In this document: piece after piece, positions 1-7,951 of the stretch
Layout of the letters: each line of letters begins with the position of its first letter
How positions within the stretch are numbered: position 1 is the stretch's first letter
DNA from: Proteobacteria bacterium UBA4656
GTDB lineage: Bacteria > Pseudomonadota > Gammaproteobacteria > Xanthomonadales > Ahniellaceae
Length of the DNA stretch: 31,387 nt
Direction of reading: 5' to 3'
Assembly: GCA_002405525.1 (NCBI GenBank)
Contig: DHLY01000054.1
Coordinates: forward strand, 37,968-69,354
Notes under the pieces: generated by a model
Databases searched by the model: none
What the model was told of the DNA's origin: nothing
Seen by the model: only the letters and a program-made list of their open reading frames with translations
Program-made: the position numbers and the translations under genes

Positions 1-770
1 GCGCGCAGGCCGAGGATGGCGAAGATGTTGCTGGTGTAGACGATGAACGGGTCCTGGGTGATGGCGAAGATCGCCGGCACCGAGTCGACCGCGAAGATCA
101 GGTCGGCGAACTCGACCAGGACCAGGGCCAGCAGCAGCGGCGTGCCGTAGCGCACCATCCTGCCGGTCGCGGGATCGGGCTTGAGCACGGTGAAGGCGTT
201 GCCGTGCACCTCGTCGGTGACCCGGAAGCGCCTGCGCAGGAAGCGCAGCAGCGGGTTGTTGCCGATGTCCGGCATGTTGTCGACCATCCACAGCATCTTG
301 ATGCCGGTGATGATCAGGAACGCGCCGAAGAGGTAGAGCACCCAGTTGAACTGCTCCACCAGGGTGGCGCCGAGCGCGATCATGATGCCGCGCAGCACGA
401 TCACGCCGAGAATGCCCCAGAACAGCACGCGGTGCTGGTACAGGCGCGGGATCGCGAAGTAGGAGAAGATCAGGGCGATGACGAACACGTTGTCCATCGC
501 CAGCGACTTCTCGATCAGGAATCCGGTGAAGTACTCGGTGCCGGACTGCGCGCCGATGTACCACCAGATCCAGGCGCCGTAGCCGATCGCGATCGCGATG
601 TAGCCGGCCGACAGCCACAGCGACTCGCGCACGCCGATCTCGTGGTCCTTGCGGTTGAGCACGCCGAGGTCGAACACCAGCAGCGCGATGACGATGCCGA
701 CGAACATCAGCCACAGCCAGGTGGCCTTGCCCATGAAGTCGGCAAGCAGGAACGTGGAAACGAATTCCAT
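1..770 (-). CDS. TerC/Alx-family integral membrane protein (C-terminus cut by window edge)
   Basis: The N-terminal 256 codons are visible; the gene runs off the left edge, so the C-terminus is missing. The protein is a polytopic membrane protein: hydrophobic helices near residues 16-35, 50-75, 85-105, 110-130 and 135-155. It carries the family's acidic membrane motifs, including 'EKSLAMDNVFVI' and, near the edge, 'EFADLIFAVDSVPAI', whose Asp/Glu residues are thought to bind metal. TerC/Alx proteins of the inner membrane are linked to manganese export, alkaline pH response and metalation of exported proteins. The start is the ATG at 770-768 with a purine-rich ribosome site (AAAGGGGG) about 8 nt upstream. 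It is transcribed away from the symporter operon across a 280-nt divergent gap. Family assignment is firm; the exact substrate is inferred. Confidence 0.9.
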   Translation of the reverse strand, partial: MEFVSTFLLADFMGKATWLWLMFVGIVIALLVFDLGVLNRKDHEIGVRESLWLSAGYIAIAIGYGAWIWWYIGAQSGTEYFTGFLIEKSLAMDNVFVIALIFSYFAIPRLYQHRVLFWGILGVIVLRGIMIALGATLVEQFNWVLYLFGAFLIITGIKMLWMVDNMPDIGNNPLLRFLRRRFRVTDEVHGNAFTVLKPDPATGRMVRYGTPLLLALVLVEFADLIFAVDSVPAIFAITQDPFIVYTSNIFAILGLR

Positions 771-870
771 GACGGGCCCCCTTTGGACCGGTTGTGTCGA
801 GGTTGGGGTCGACGACATCGCAGCGCGTTGCACGCTGCCAGAGGGGCCCGCCGACGGCGCCAATCGAGCC

Positions 871-892
871 AGCGGGCGTGAAGCGGGCGTGA
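871..892. repeat. Tandem 11-bp direct repeat in the terC/symporter divergent gap
   Basis: Two perfect, abutting copies of AGCGGGCGTGA lie at 871-881 and 882-892. The 11-bp period is close to one helical turn, so both copies would face the same side of the DNA, as in direct-repeat operators. The rest of the 771-1050 gap shows no small gene and no riboswitch I can recognise. A regulatory role is an inference. Confidence 0.4.
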
Positions 893-1050
893 GCGAAGGC
901 GCCCGTGCTGCGATGCACCACGCGCGCTAGTCGAAGGTCGAATGGCGGCGCCGCCGGGCGCAGCACAGCATTGGGTCGCGCGGTGCCGTGGGGTTGCGGC
1001 CTGCATCGTGCGCCGCGCGCGGCACGTCACACACCTTGGGAGGAGAGGTC

Positions 1051-1326
1051 ATGGCAACAGGCAGCGAGGGCGGCGACGCCCGGCGGGCCGAGTACTGGCG
1101 GCGGACCGTGAAGGTCACCGCGGTGCTCCTCGCGATCTGGTTCGTGGTCACCTACGTGGTGGCGTACTTCGCCAAGGAGCTGAACGGGATCTCGTTCTTC
1201 GGCTTTCCGTTCGCCTTCTACATGGGCGCGCAGGGCGCGCTGGTGATCTACCTGCTGATCATCTTCTACTACGCGCGCTACATGAACCGGCTCGACAAAG
1301 AGTTCGGCGTGGCGGAGGAGGACTGA
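1051..1326 (+). CDS. DUF4212 small subunit of a sodium/solute symporter
   Basis: A 91-residue protein with a charged N-terminus, two transmembrane helices (about residues 22-43 and 55-78) and an acidic C-terminus. It contains the conserved stretch 'FPFAFYMGAQGALVIYL' of the DUF4212 family, always found next to a large sodium/solute symporter. The ATG at 1051 follows a strong ribosome site, GGGAGGAGAGG at 1038-1048. An earlier in-frame ATG at 988 would add 21 Arg/Cys-rich residues and lacks such a site. Only 3 nt separate its stop from the next gene, so the two are surely co-translated. Its role is probably to assist assembly or function of the large subunit in the inner membrane. Confidence 0.92.
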   Translation: MATGSEGGDARRAEYWRRTVKVTAVLLAIWFVVTYVVAYFAKELNGISFFGFPFAFYMGAQGALVIYLLIIFYYARYMNRLDKEFGVAEED

Positions 1327-1329
1327 CTT

Positions 1330-3198
1330 ATGGCCACCGCAGCCGGCGGCGACTTCATCTCCCGCCTTCCGAAGATCTACGGCATGTACACCGGGGGTTT
1401 CCTGGTGTTCCTGGTGGTGCTCGCACTGGCCGAGTACTTCCTCAACCTTTCCGACCGCACGATCGGCTACGTGTTCCTCGCGGCCACGATCGGCCTGTAC
1501 GCGATGATCGGCATCATGAGCCGCACCATGAGCTCCGACGAGTATTACGTCGCGGGCCGCAGGGTGCCGGCCGTGTTCAACGGCATGGCCACGGCGTCGG
1601 ACTGGATGAGCGCGGCGTCCTTCATCGGCATGGCCGGCACGCTCTACGTGCAGGGCTATGACGGGCTGGCCTTCATCATGGGCTGGACCGGCGGCTACGT
1701 GCTGGTGGCGCTGCTGATCGCTCCTTACTTGCGCAAGTTCGGCCAGTACACGATTCCGGACTTCCTCGGCGCGCGTTACGGCGGCAACACGATCCGTCTG
1801 ATCGGCGTGGTGTGCGCGATCGTGGTGTCCTTCGTGTACCTGATGGCGCAGCTGTCGGGCGCCGGCCTGATCATGAGCCGCTTCCTCGGCATCGAGATGA
1901 TGTGGGGCATCATCGCCGCGCTGGGCGGCGTGCTCGTGTGCTCGATGCTCGGCGGCATGCGCGCGGTGACCTGGACCCAGGTGGCGCAGTACATCGTGCT
2001 CATCATCGCCTACCTGATCCCGGTGATCTGGATGTCGATCCAGGTGACCGGCAACCCGATCCCGCAGTTCGCCTACGGCGGGGTGCTGGAGAAGATCGGC
2101 GAGCTCGAGCAGCAGTTCGGCGTCGCGGCCGGCCACGTGGTGCCGTTCGCGCGCACTGACATGGCGAACTTCATGGCGCTGACCTTCTGCCTGATGGTCG
2201 GCACCGCCGGCCTGCCGCACGTGCTGATGCGCTTCTACACCGTGCCCTCGGTGAAGGAAGCCCGCACCTCGGTCGGTTGGGCGCTGCTGTTCATCTTCCT
2301 GCTGTACTTCACCGCCCCGGCTTACGCGGTGTTCGCCAAGTACGCGGTGTATACCGACGTCATCGGCAAGGGCCTGGACCAGTTGCCGCAGTGGGTCGCC
2401 TACTGGGGCAAGATCGGCGTGGTCGCGGTGTGCGACGCGGTCGACGTTGCGGCCTCGGTCAAGGCCTGCGCGACCGCCGGTGCGGGCGGCACGCCGCTGG
2501 TCGGCAACGGCGACGGCATCGTGCAGCTGAAGGAACTGTGGCTGCACGGCGATGCGATCGTGCTCGCCACGCCGGAGATCGCCGGTCTGCCCTACGTGAT
2601 CTCGGGCCTGGTGGCCGCCGGCGGCCTGGCCGCGGCGCTTTCCACCGCCGACGGCCTGCTGCTGACGATGTCGAACGCACTGTCGCACGACTTCTACACC
2701 AAGGTGATCAACCCGGGCGCCTCGGTCGTGCAGCGCCTGACCATCGCCCGCGTGCTGCTGGTGGCGATCGCTGCGGTCGCGGCCTACGCCACCATCCACG
2801 CGCCCGCGACGATCCTGCAGCTGGTCGGCCAGGCCTTCTCGCTCGCGGCCTCGGCGTTCTTCCCGGCCCTGTTCCTCGGCGTGTTCTGGAAGCGTGCCAA
2901 CAAGGCCGGTGCGATCGCCGGCATGCTGGTCGGCTTCCTGCTGGCGGGCTACTACATCGCCGGCGTGGGCTGGAACTTCAACGCCCTGCTGGGCGTGTCG
3001 TTCTTCCCCACCCCGCCGAATCCGGATCCGGCGCTGGACGGCCGCTGGTTCGGCATCAACGCGATCAGCGGCGGCATCTTCGGCATGCCGGCCGGCATGC
3101 TCACGATGATCGTGGTGTCCCTGCTGACCAGGGACACCTCGCCGGACATCAAGGCGATGGTGGAGAACATCCGTTACCCGCGCCTTTCGAGGGCCTGA
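1330..3198 (+). CDS. Sodium/solute symporter large subunit (SSS family, VC_2705-like, ActP-related)
   Basis: A 622-residue polytopic membrane protein with about 13 hydrophobic helices. The segment 'SSDEYYVAGRRVPAVFNGMA' and the following 'DWMSAASFIGMAG' are hallmarks of the solute:sodium symporter family, and the pairing with a DUF4212 subunit defines the VC_2705-like branch related to acetate permease ActP. It probably imports a small carboxylate with sodium. A hydrophilic insert near residues 360-415 separates mid-protein helices. The ATG at 1330 has the ribosome site GGAGGAGG inside the end of the upstream gene. The operon ends at a strong terminator about 55 nt downstream. No sensor kinase or CBS/nucleotidyltransferase gene, often linked to this family, is adjacent. 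Family is firm; substrate is not. Confidence 0.93.
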   Translation: MATAAGGDFISRLPKIYGMYTGGFLVFLVVLALAEYFLNLSDRTIGYVFLAATIGLYAMIGIMSRTMSSDEYYVAGRRVPAVFNGMATASDWMSAASFIGMAGTLYVQGYDGLAFIMGWTGGYVLVALLIAPYLRKFGQYTIPDFLGARYGGNTIRLIGVVCAIVVSFVYLMAQLSGAGLIMSRFLGIEMMWGIIAALGGVLVCSMLGGMRAVTWTQVAQYIVLIIAYLIPVIWMSIQVTGNPIPQFAYGGVLEKIGELEQQFGVAAGHVVPFARTDMANFMALTFCLMVGTAGLPHVLMRFYTVPSVKEARTSVGWALLFIFLLYFTAPAYAVFAKYAVYTDVIGKGLDQLPQWVAYWGKIGVVAVCDAVDVAASVKACATAGAGGTPLVGNGDGIVQLKELWLHGDAIVLATPEIAGLPYVISGLVAAGGLAAALSTADGLLLTMSNALSHDFYTKVINPGASVVQRLTIARVLLVAIAAVAAYATIHAPATILQLVGQAFSLAASAFFPALFLGVFWKRANKAGAIAGMLVGFLLAGYYIAGVGWNFNALLGVSFFPTPPNPDPALDGRWFGINAISGGIFGMPAGMLTMIVVSLLTRDTSPDIKAMVENIRYPRLSRA

Positions 3199-3252
3199 CA
3201 TCGTTCTCCCCACGGGCGGTCGCATGCCCCTGCGACCGGCCGTACCGCGGTG

Positions 3253-3285
3253 CGGACGCCGGGCTCATGCCCGGCGTCCGTTTTT
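3253..3285 (+). terminator. Rho-independent terminator of the symporter operon
   Basis: A perfect 12-bp GC-rich stem (CGGACGCCGGGC, 3253-3264, with its complement at 3269-3280), a 4-nt TCAT loop and five Ts at 3281-3285. It lies 54 nt after the symporter stop codon and 40 nt before the next gene. Confidence 0.92.
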
Positions 3286-3313
3286 CAAGAACGGCAGCGA
3301 TTCCGCCACGCGA

Positions 3314-3319
3314 TAGACT
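3314..3319 (+). promoter_or_regulatory. Candidate -10 box (TAGACT) for a leaderless transcript
   Basis: TAGACT is followed by exactly 6 nt and then the ATG at 3326, so transcription would begin at or next to the start codon. There is no Shine-Dalgarno sequence between it and the ATG. No good -35 box is visible. The same arrangement precedes dprA. Confidence 0.4.
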
Positions 3320-3325
3320 CGAGCC

Positions 3326-3625
3326 ATGGAAACCACGTTCGAGTACCGGCTGATCCGCTACGTCATCTCGGTGTTCATGTGGACGCTGGCGGGACGCGGG
3401 GTGCTGTGGCTGATCCTCGTCGCAGCCGGCGCTGATCCGAAGCAGAACAAGGTCTACCAGGTGCTGACCTGGATGGTCTGGCCGGTGCTGCGGCCGCTGC
3501 GGACGGTGATCCCGAAGCAGGTGCCCGACGCCTACGTGGCCCTGATGGCGCTGCCGTTGCTGTGGCTGTTGCTGATCGCGGTCGGAATCGCCGCCCTGCA
3601 CCTGGGCTGGGTGCGTTTGGCCTGA
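3326..3625 (+). CDS. Small YggT-like inner-membrane protein
   Basis: A 99-residue protein with two clear transmembrane helices (about residues 13-34 and 70-95) separated by the segment 'VWPVLRPLRTVIPK'. That segment resembles the 'P-x-L-x-P-x-R-x-x-x-P' signature of YggT repeats, so this looks like a single YggT-type unit rather than the usual two. YggT proteins are inner-membrane proteins of poorly known function. The start has no ribosome site but a TAGACT box 6 nt upstream, suggesting leaderless expression. It stands alone between a terminator and a convergent gene. That it is a real gene is likely; the family link is tentative. Confidence 0.7.
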   Translation: METTFEYRLIRYVISVFMWTLAGRGVLWLILVAAGADPKQNKVYQVLTWMVWPVLRPLRTVIPKQVPDAYVALMALPLLWLLLIAVGIAALHLGWVRLA

Positions 3626-3636
3626 TTGACCCTGCG

Positions 3637-3658
3637 CCGCCGGCGCGCCGGCGGCGGG
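3637..3658. repeat. Perfect 22-bp GC palindrome
   Basis: CGCCGCCGGCG is followed directly by its reverse complement, 12 nt past the YggT-like gene and upstream of the 3' end of a convergent gene. There is no T-tract on either side. It could end or stabilise transcripts, but this is not proven. Confidence 0.45.
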
Positions 3659-3856
3659 AGCCCGCAACGAACGGAGGCGGACCATGAGGCCCCGTCCGGC
3701 CCACCGCAGCCTCCGGGTGACCGTCGACTTGCTGTGGATCGTCGGGCAGCGCCTCCTCCGCCAGCCCGGATGCGCGTCCCCGGATCACCCGATGGAATGC
3801 GGTTTGGGAGCGGCCAGCGACGGCCAGGCCGACAGCCCGGAGGGACCCGGCGCAGT

Positions 3857-4225
3857 TCAGTCGCCGCCCCCGCCGCCCCCGCCATCGCCGCCGCCGTCGG
3901 AGGAATCCAGGGCGCGATCATCGTCCGCCGGTTTCCCGCGACCGCCACGGCCGCCGATCGGCGCGTACTCGACCGACGGCGAAGCGCCGCCTCCGCCATC
4001 ACGGCGAACCGCCTTGGCCTTGCGCGCTTCGAGGATCAGCGACAGTTCCCGCGACGATTGCGCCTGCGAGGCCGAATCCATCCGCGCGGCGGCGAATGCG
4101 AGCAAGGCCCCGATCAGGCCGCCGAAGCCCAGCAGCAGACTGAACGCGAGCAGGGCCACCGACTGCGTGCCGAACGCCAGCGAGAAACCCAGCATCGCCA
4201 TGCCGACCAGGATCCATCGCAGCAT
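3857..4225 (-). CDS. Small membrane protein with Gly/Asp-rich tail, function unknown
   Basis: A 122-residue protein. Residues 1-50 form two tightly spaced hydrophobic helices with small residues ('LLLGFGGLIGALLAFAAARM'). A short helical, charged stretch follows (residues 50-75), then a disordered C-terminus rich in Gly, Asp and Ser that ends in a GGGD-GGGGGGGD tail. The ATG at 4225-4223 has an excellent ribosome site, GGGGAGGT, 4 nt upstream, which supports translation. The tail is encoded by an almost pure CCG/CCC tract at 3861-3900, prone to slippage. Glycine-rich acidic tails also occur in TPM- and DUF2207-type membrane proteins, but those domains are absent. No family recognised. Confidence 0.7.
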   Translation of the reverse strand: MLRWILVGMAMLGFSLAFGTQSVALLAFSLLLGFGGLIGALLAFAAARMDSASQAQSSRELSLILEARKAKAVRRDGGGGASPSVEYAPIGGRGGRGKPADDDRALDSSDGGGDGGGGGGGD

Positions 4226-4551
4226 GCAGACCTCCCCATGGCCCGCGGTGGGGCGTGATCGCGACCTTGAAGAGCGCCGCGAAGCTTGCGGCGCGGCATC
4301 GCGCGACGCGCAGGCGGCGCGCCCCGACGACGACCCGAAGTCTCGCACGGCGGGCCGGGAAGCGCGACGACGCTGGTCGGCATTTCCACCGCTTCCGCCG
4401 GGCGCCGCGCATTCTCCGGGGCCCGGCGGGGGCAGCTGCACCGCGCGCGATTTGCGGGTCGACGGACCGGTCTCGCAATGTGGTCTGCGCATGCATGACG
4501 CGACTGGAACAGGCCGCGGCCCGCCAGCGCGCCAGACCGACCCAGGGCCCC
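4226..4551. other. 326-nt gap without a recognisable gene
   Basis: This lies between the 3' end of the ABC permease and the start of the Gly-tailed protein, both on the minus strand. Open frames on both strands here are Arg/Ala/Pro-rich and lack family features. One hairpin is visible (GCGCCGC at 4274-4280 pairing with 4288-4294 around GAAGCTT). It should contain the promoter of the Gly-tailed gene, but I cannot place it. Confidence 0.5.
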
Positions 4552-7062
4552 TCAACCGGCGATCGCGCGCAGGGTCTGCGCCGGGGGCGCGGCAACCACG
4601 CGCCGGGTGGCGAGCATGCCGGTGCAGGCGACCGCCAGCATGCCCAGCGCCCCGCCCAGCGTCGGCAGCCGCCAGTCCGGCGTCCACGGCAGGTCGAAGA
4701 CCTGGGTCGCGATCGCGCCCGACAGCAAGCTGGCGGCGATCGCGGCGACCAGGCCGGCGAGCAGGCCGATGGCAGCGAACTCGGTCAGCTGCGCGAAGCG
4801 CAACTGACGACGGTTGGCGCCCAGCACGCGCATCACGCCGCCTTCGAGGAGGCGTTCGTCCTGGGTCGCGGTCACGGCGGCCACCAGCACCAGGAGTCCG
4901 GCGGCGAGGGTGAAATAGAACACGTATTCGACCGCCTTCGAGACCTGGTCGGCGGTCGAGCGCACCTGGTTGAGCACCGCGTCGATGTCGATCACGCTCA
5001 GGTTCGGGAAGCGCAGCACCAGTTCGTTGGCGGCATTGCCGCGAGTCGCCGGCACATGGACCGAGGTGATGTGGCTCATCGGATAGCCGTCGAGCGAGCC
5101 GGGCGAACCGACGACGAAGAAGTTCGGCCGAAAGCTCTCCCAGTCGACCTTGCGCAGGCTGCCGATGGTGGCTTCCCACGGCCGGCCGGCGATGTCGAAG
5201 CGCACCCGGTCGCCGATCTTCCAGCCGAGCTCTTCCGCGAAGTCGACTTCGACGCTGATCTCCGGGCCCGTGGCGCCCCCGGCGAACCAGCGCCCCTCGA
5301 TCAGTGTGTTGTCGGGGCCGAAGCCGGCGGCCTGGCTGAGATTGAACTCGCGCTCGGCCAGACGCTGCGCGCGGCCGCCGCGCGCGGCATAGCTGCCCCC
5401 GGTCACCGCTTCCCCGTTCACCGCGACCAGTCGGCCGCGCACCACAGGCCACAGTTCCGGACTGCGGACTCCGGCAGCGGCGAGAAAATCGCGCACCGGC
5501 GCGACCTGCTCCGGCTGCACGTTGATCACGAACCGGTTCGGCGCATCGGCCGGCAGTTCGGCCTGCCAGCGGGCGAGCAGGTCGGTACGCACCAGGGTCA
5601 GCAGCAGGATCGCCATCAGGCCGAGGCCCAGCGCGCTCACCTGCGCCACGGATGAACCGGCGCGCCGGCTGACGTTGGCCAGCCCGTAGCGCCATGCGCC
5701 GCGCAAGCGGCTGCGCAGCGCGCGCAGCGCGTACACCAGACCCAGGGCGAGCAGGGCCAGCGCGGCCAGCGTGCCGAGGATGCCGCCGAGCACCACGGTG
5801 CCGAGTTGTGCCGAGCCCGCCTTCCACCACACCAGGGCGGCGAGCCCGGCGATGCCCGCCGCGCCGCTGAGCCAGGCGCTGGGCTCGGGCGCACCGGCGT
5901 CTCGCCGCAGCACGCGCAGCGCCGGCACGCGGCGCAGCGCCAGCACCGGCGGCACCGCGAAGGCGAGCAACACGGTGAATCCCACACCGAGGCCCTGCAG
6001 CGCCGGCAGCAGGCCCGGCGGCGGAATATCGAGTCCCAGCACGCGTCCGAGCACGCCGGCCACCAGCGCCTGCAGGCCTAGCGCGATGGCCACACCGCCG
6101 AGGCCGGCGAACAGCCCCAGCCATGCCAGTTCGCCGATGTAGACGGTGGCGATGGTGCGTTGGCTGGCGCCGAGGCAGCGCATCACCGCGCAGCCGTCGA
6201 GGTGGCGCCGCGTGTGGCGGCGCGCGGCCATCGCCACCGCCACCGCGGCGAGCACCACGCTGACCAGCGCGGCGAGCCCGAGGAAGCGGTCGGCGCGCGA
6301 CAGCGCGTTACGGATCTCGGGCCGCGCGTCGTCGATCGTCTCCAGCCGCTGGCCGCGGCCGAGGTCGGCGCGGGTCGCGCGCACGAAGGCTTCCACCGCC
6401 GCCGCCTCGCCCGCCACCACCAGGCGGTAGCCGACGCGGCTGCCTTCCTGCACCAGGCCGGTGGAGGCCACGTCGGCGAGGTTCAGGAACACCTTCGGCG
6501 CGGTGTTGAAGTAGTCCAGCGCGGCGTCGGGTTCCTGCAGCACCAGCGCGGCAAGGCGGAACTCGCGGGTGCCGAGATTCACCGCGTCGCCGACCGCAGC
6601 ACCCAGCGCCTGCGCGCCGGCGCGCGAGATCCACACCGTGCCCGGCGCGGGCACGCCGTCGGCGACGCGCCCTTCGCCGCCCTCGCGGTCGGCGATCGTG
6701 AACGCACCGCGCAGCGGGAAGCCCTCGCCCAGCGCGCGGATGTCGGCCAGCTTGAGGTTGCCGCCGACGCGCGCCATCGAGTTGAACGACCAGGTTTCGG
6801 TGCGGCGAAGCCCGGGCGCCGCGGCGCGCACGCGCGCCGCATCGCCAATCGGCGCATCGCCGCGCAGCACCGCATCGCCGCCGAGCAGGCGATTCGCCTC
6901 GATGCCCAGCGCGCGCTCGGCGCGGTCGGTGATGAAGCCGACCGTGGTGACCGCGGTCACCGCCAGCAGCAGGGAGGCCAGCAGCACGCGCACCTCGCCC
7001 GAGGCGAGGTCGCGCTTGAGCAGCCGCCAGGCGAGGCGGAAGGGGCGGGGGGTTGGGGTCAT
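4552..7062 (-). CDS. ybbP: ABC transporter permease, YbbP/FtsX-like (MacB superfamily)
   Basis: An 836-residue membrane protein close in length to E. coli YbbP (about 800). An N-terminal helix ('VLLASLLLAVTAVTTVGFI', residues 26-44) is followed by a large extracytoplasmic domain, then an FtsX core near residues 265-420 ('LGLAALVSVVLAAVAVAMA', then 'RHTRRHLDGCAVMRCLGAS', a cytoplasmic coupling segment). A second extracytoplasmic domain and a second FtsX core (about 710-836) repeat the plan, with 'DERLLEGGVMRVLGANRRQL' as the second coupling segment. This duplicated FtsX layout is typical of YbbP. It partners the ATPase encoded upstream on the same strand. Such MacB-type systems transmit ATP-driven motion across the membrane to move lipid-like or hydrophobic compounds; the substrate is unknown. 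The ATG at 7062 lies 181 nt after the ATPase stop, a gap filled with repeats. Confidence 0.92.
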   Translation of the reverse strand: MTPTPRPFRLAWRLLKRDLASGEVRVLLASLLLAVTAVTTVGFITDRAERALGIEANRLLGGDAVLRGDAPIGDAARVRAAAPGLRRTETWSFNSMARVGGNLKLADIRALGEGFPLRGAFTIADREGGEGRVADGVPAPGTVWISRAGAQALGAAVGDAVNLGTREFRLAALVLQEPDAALDYFNTAPKVFLNLADVASTGLVQEGSRVGYRLVVAGEAAAVEAFVRATRADLGRGQRLETIDDARPEIRNALSRADRFLGLAALVSVVLAAVAVAMAARRHTRRHLDGCAVMRCLGASQRTIATVYIGELAWLGLFAGLGGVAIALGLQALVAGVLGRVLGLDIPPPGLLPALQGLGVGFTVLLAFAVPPVLALRRVPALRVLRRDAGAPEPSAWLSGAAGIAGLAALVWWKAGSAQLGTVVLGGILGTLAALALLALGLVYALRALRSRLRGAWRYGLANVSRRAGSSVAQVSALGLGLMAILLLTLVRTDLLARWQAELPADAPNRFVINVQPEQVAPVRDFLAAAGVRSPELWPVVRGRLVAVNGEAVTGGSYAARGGRAQRLAEREFNLSQAAGFGPDNTLIEGRWFAGGATGPEISVEVDFAEELGWKIGDRVRFDIAGRPWEATIGSLRKVDWESFRPNFFVVGSPGSLDGYPMSHITSVHVPATRGNAANELVLRFPNLSVIDIDAVLNQVRSTADQVSKAVEYVFYFTLAAGLLVLVAAVTATQDERLLEGGVMRVLGANRRQLRFAQLTEFAAIGLLAGLVAAIAASLLSGAIATQVFDLPWTPDWRLPTLGGALGMLAVACTGMLATRRVVAAPPAQTLRAIAG

Positions 7063-7112
7063 CGGCGGAGTGGGCGGGTTCGGGCGACGGGGTGTCGGGG
7101 CAATGTGGGATC

Positions 7113-7240
7113 AGCGAATGGCGAATAGCGAATGGCGGATGGGAAAGCAGGAACCGCTGCCACGGCGACCACCTGCTCTCCTATTCGCCATTCGCCATTC
7201 GCTACTTGCCACCCTGCCATTCGTAATTCGCCATTCCGCG
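7113..7240. repeat. Inverted arrays of a GCGAATG heptamer
   Basis: On the plus strand, four tandem heptamers (GCGAATG, GCGAATA, GCGAATG, GCGGATG) occupy 7114-7141. On the opposite strand three more occupy about 7182-7204, flanked by matching GGARAGCAGG sequences (7142-7151 and the complement of 7172-7181). A further degenerate copy lies at 7217-7240. The transcript between the ABC ATPase and permease genes could fold into a long hairpin. Confidence 0.7.
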
Positions 7241-7243
7241 CAC

Positions 7244-7951
7244 TCACTCCACCATCTTCCCGCCCGCCAGTCGGATGCGCCGGTCGCAGCGCGCGGCGAG
7301 GCGCTCGTCGTGGGTGACCAGCACCAGGGTGGTGCCGATCTCGCGGTTGAGGCCGAACAGCAGCTCCACCACCGCGTTGCCGGTGGCGGTGTCGAGGTTG
7401 CCGGTGGGCTCGTCGGCGAACAGCACGCCGGGCCGCGCGACGAAGGCGCGCGCCAGCGCGACGCGCTGCTGCTCGCCGCCGGACAGCTGCCGCGGGTAGT
7501 GGCCGAGGCGCTCGCCGAGGCCGACCCGGCCGAGGATGTCGCGCGCGCGCGGCTCGGCGTCGTCGGCGCCGGCCAGTTCCATCGGCAGCATCACGTTCTC
7601 CAGCGCGGTCAGCGAGGGCAGCAGCTGGAACGACTGGAACACGAAGCCCACGTGCTCGCCGCGCAGTCGCGCGCGGCCGTCCTCGTCGAGCGAGGACAGC
7701 GCCTGGCCGGCGAGGCGGACCTCGCCCTCGGTCGGCGTGTCGAGACCGGCCATCAGCGACAGCAGGGTCGACTTGCCCGACCCCGAGGCGCCGACGATGG
7801 CGACCGTTTCACCCCGCGGGATGCTAAAACTCACGGCGTCCAGGATGGTCAGCACGCGGTCGGGCAGCGCCACGCGCTTGCTCAGGCGGGAAACTTCCAG
7901 CACGTTGGCGGTTTTCGCCTTCGGCAGTTCGATGGACGGATCGATGGACAT
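7244..7951 (-). CDS. ybbA: ABC transporter ATP-binding protein, YbbA (LolD/MacB type)
   Basis: A 235-residue nucleotide-binding subunit with every motif intact: Walker A GASGSGKS (residues 54-61), Q-loop Q106, signature LSGGE (156-160), Walker B VLFADE (176-181), and the H-loop His at 214. It resembles E. coli YbbA closely ('HVGFVFQSF', 'RPGVLFADEPTGNLD', 'AARCDRRIRL'). It would energise the downstream YbbP permease. I chose the ATG at 7951-7949. The open frame extends 49 codons further, but that part overlaps the divergent tesA and shows no domain. The start codon overlaps the first tesA-frame ATG (7950-7952) on the other strand. The ybbA/tesA divergent pair also exists in E. coli. Confidence 0.93.
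   Translation of the reverse strand: MSIDPSIELPKAKTANVLEVSRLSKRVALPDRVLTILDAVSFSIPRGETVAIVGASGSGKSTLLSLMAGLDTPTEGEVRLAGQALSSLDEDGRARLRGEHVGFVFQSFQLLPSLTALENVMLPMELAGADDAEPRARDILGRVGLGERLGHYPRQLSGGEQQRVALARAFVARPGVLFADEPTGNLDTATGNAVVELLFGLNREIGTTLVLVTHDERLAARCDRRIRLAGGKMVE

Noticed and set aside
771..1050. A yybP-ykoY-type manganese riboswitch or pH-responsive leader upstream of terC
   Set aside because: Some terC/alx genes have one, but I could not find its conserved loops or a convincing fold on the minus strand.
1027..3225. A 732-codon open frame opposite the symporter operon
   Set aside because: It is the antisense shadow of two clear genes in high-GC DNA; its product is His/Arg/Asp-rich with no domain.
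3857..6124. A 755-codon minus-strand frame covering the permease end and the Gly-tailed protein
   Set aside because: Only its last 122 codons (from 4225) have a ribosome site and sensible sequence; the rest is out of frame with YbbP.
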